Of a DNA stretch of 64,000 bases, positions 63,854 to 64,000 are shown in pieces (the first letter of the stretch is position 1; each line of letters begins with the position of its first letter). This DNA is from DASQYE01 sp035940775 (GTDB taxonomy: Bacteria; Acidobacteriota; Blastocatellia; Pyrinomonadales; Pyrinomonadaceae). A model generated the notes under the pieces. It saw nothing but the letters and a program-made list of their open reading frames with translations, searched no databases and had not been told where the DNA came from. The position numbers and the translations under genes are program-made. The stretch spans positions 62,001 through 126,000 of the forward strand of contig DASZEN010000016.1 in assembly GCA_035940775.1 (NCBI GenBank). The letters run 5' to 3'.

Positions 63854-64000
63854 GGGGGCGACAGGCTTCGACAGGAGTCTTAATCGTCGAGCGAATGCAT
63901 GCCGGGCTCTCTCCGTGCAGCTCGTTAAAAAGTATGGAGAAACACAAATGCCAATAATCAAGAGTTGGCTCTCGCTGCCTAATTAAGCACCGAGCGTCTC
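63854..64000 (+). ncRNA. ssrA: Transfer-messenger RNA (tmRNA), 5' part
   Basis: Starts with GGGGGCGACAGGCTTCGACA, the conserved 5' end of tmRNA. The tag reading frame (63950-63979, stop TAA 63980-63982) gives ANNQELALAA, ending in the ALAA degron. The resume codon is read as GCC at 63950. The gene continues past the window end, so the 3' tRNA-like half is not seen. Confidence 0.93.

Overview
The window looks like a chromosome segment of a soil-type Acidobacteriota, most likely of the Blastocatellia/Pyrinomonadales kind. This is inferred from gene content, not proven by a marker gene: a family S46 exopeptidase, a zinc-ribbon Ser/Thr kinase with a polytopic C-terminus, wHTH fused to a large signalling ATPase, a secreted CHAT protein, and many TPR-type regulators in a mostly GC-rich, loosely packed genome. 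No rRNA is present. The RNA genes seen are a tRNA-Asn (minus strand, 59322-59396) and the 5' part of a tmRNA gene that runs off the right edge (from 63854).

Layout. 0-3 kb: secreted S46 dipeptidyl peptidase and a small secreted protein. 3.1-5.6 kb: an AT-richer type II restriction-modification module (XRE controller, HNH nuclease, convergent DNA methyltransferase) whose promoter carries an inverted-repeat operator over its -35 box. 5.7-10.1 kb: membrane Ser/Thr kinase and a helical-repeat protein. 10.2-13.7 kb: PcrA/UvrD helicase interrupted by a 357-residue intein. 13.7-18.4 kb: small metabolic and repair genes (isochorismatase-like, YgiD-like dioxygenase, TrpF-like, pyrimidine-dimer glycosylase, duplicated retropepsin-like protease, DUF983).

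19.0-28.2 kb, all on the plus strand, is an R-body (refractile inclusion) locus. It starts with an ECF-sigma-TPR fusion, followed by five tandem RebB-family genes, then several small proteins (including a DUF3309 membrane peptide) and a degenerate NUDIX-like protein. The RebB genes share blocks of exact DNA identity in a mosaic pattern, and two of the gaps between them hold long perfect or near-perfect hairpins. 28.4-34.3 kb: AraC regulator, metallo-beta-lactamase-fold hydrolase, secreted beta-sandwich protein, CHAT protease-like protein, and a SnoaL/NTF2 protein with a probable frameshift.

34.4-59.4 kb is accessory DNA with changing base composition. On the minus strand a wHTH-nSTAND1-HEAT-transmembrane protein (37225-40362) is translationally coupled to a patatin-like phospholipase (36197-37225), an arrangement that suggests an uncharacterised sensor-ATPase/lipase conflict (anti-phage) system. 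Beyond it lie a CFI-box protein, a lipoprotein, a TPR-HTH regulator, membrane proteins of unknown function, and a stand-alone polyprenyl synthetase. 50.0-54.0 kb is a very GC-rich pair of secreted proteins (one with Asp-box/sialidase-like repeats). Next come DUF11-like and Vps62-like secreted proteins and a second TPR-HTH regulator. The stretch ends in fragments of a tyrosine recombinase and a serine recombinase that abut the 3' end of the tRNA-Asn, the classical place for an integrated element. 59.7-64 kb returns to core-type genes: an esterase, penicillin-binding protein 1A and the tmRNA.
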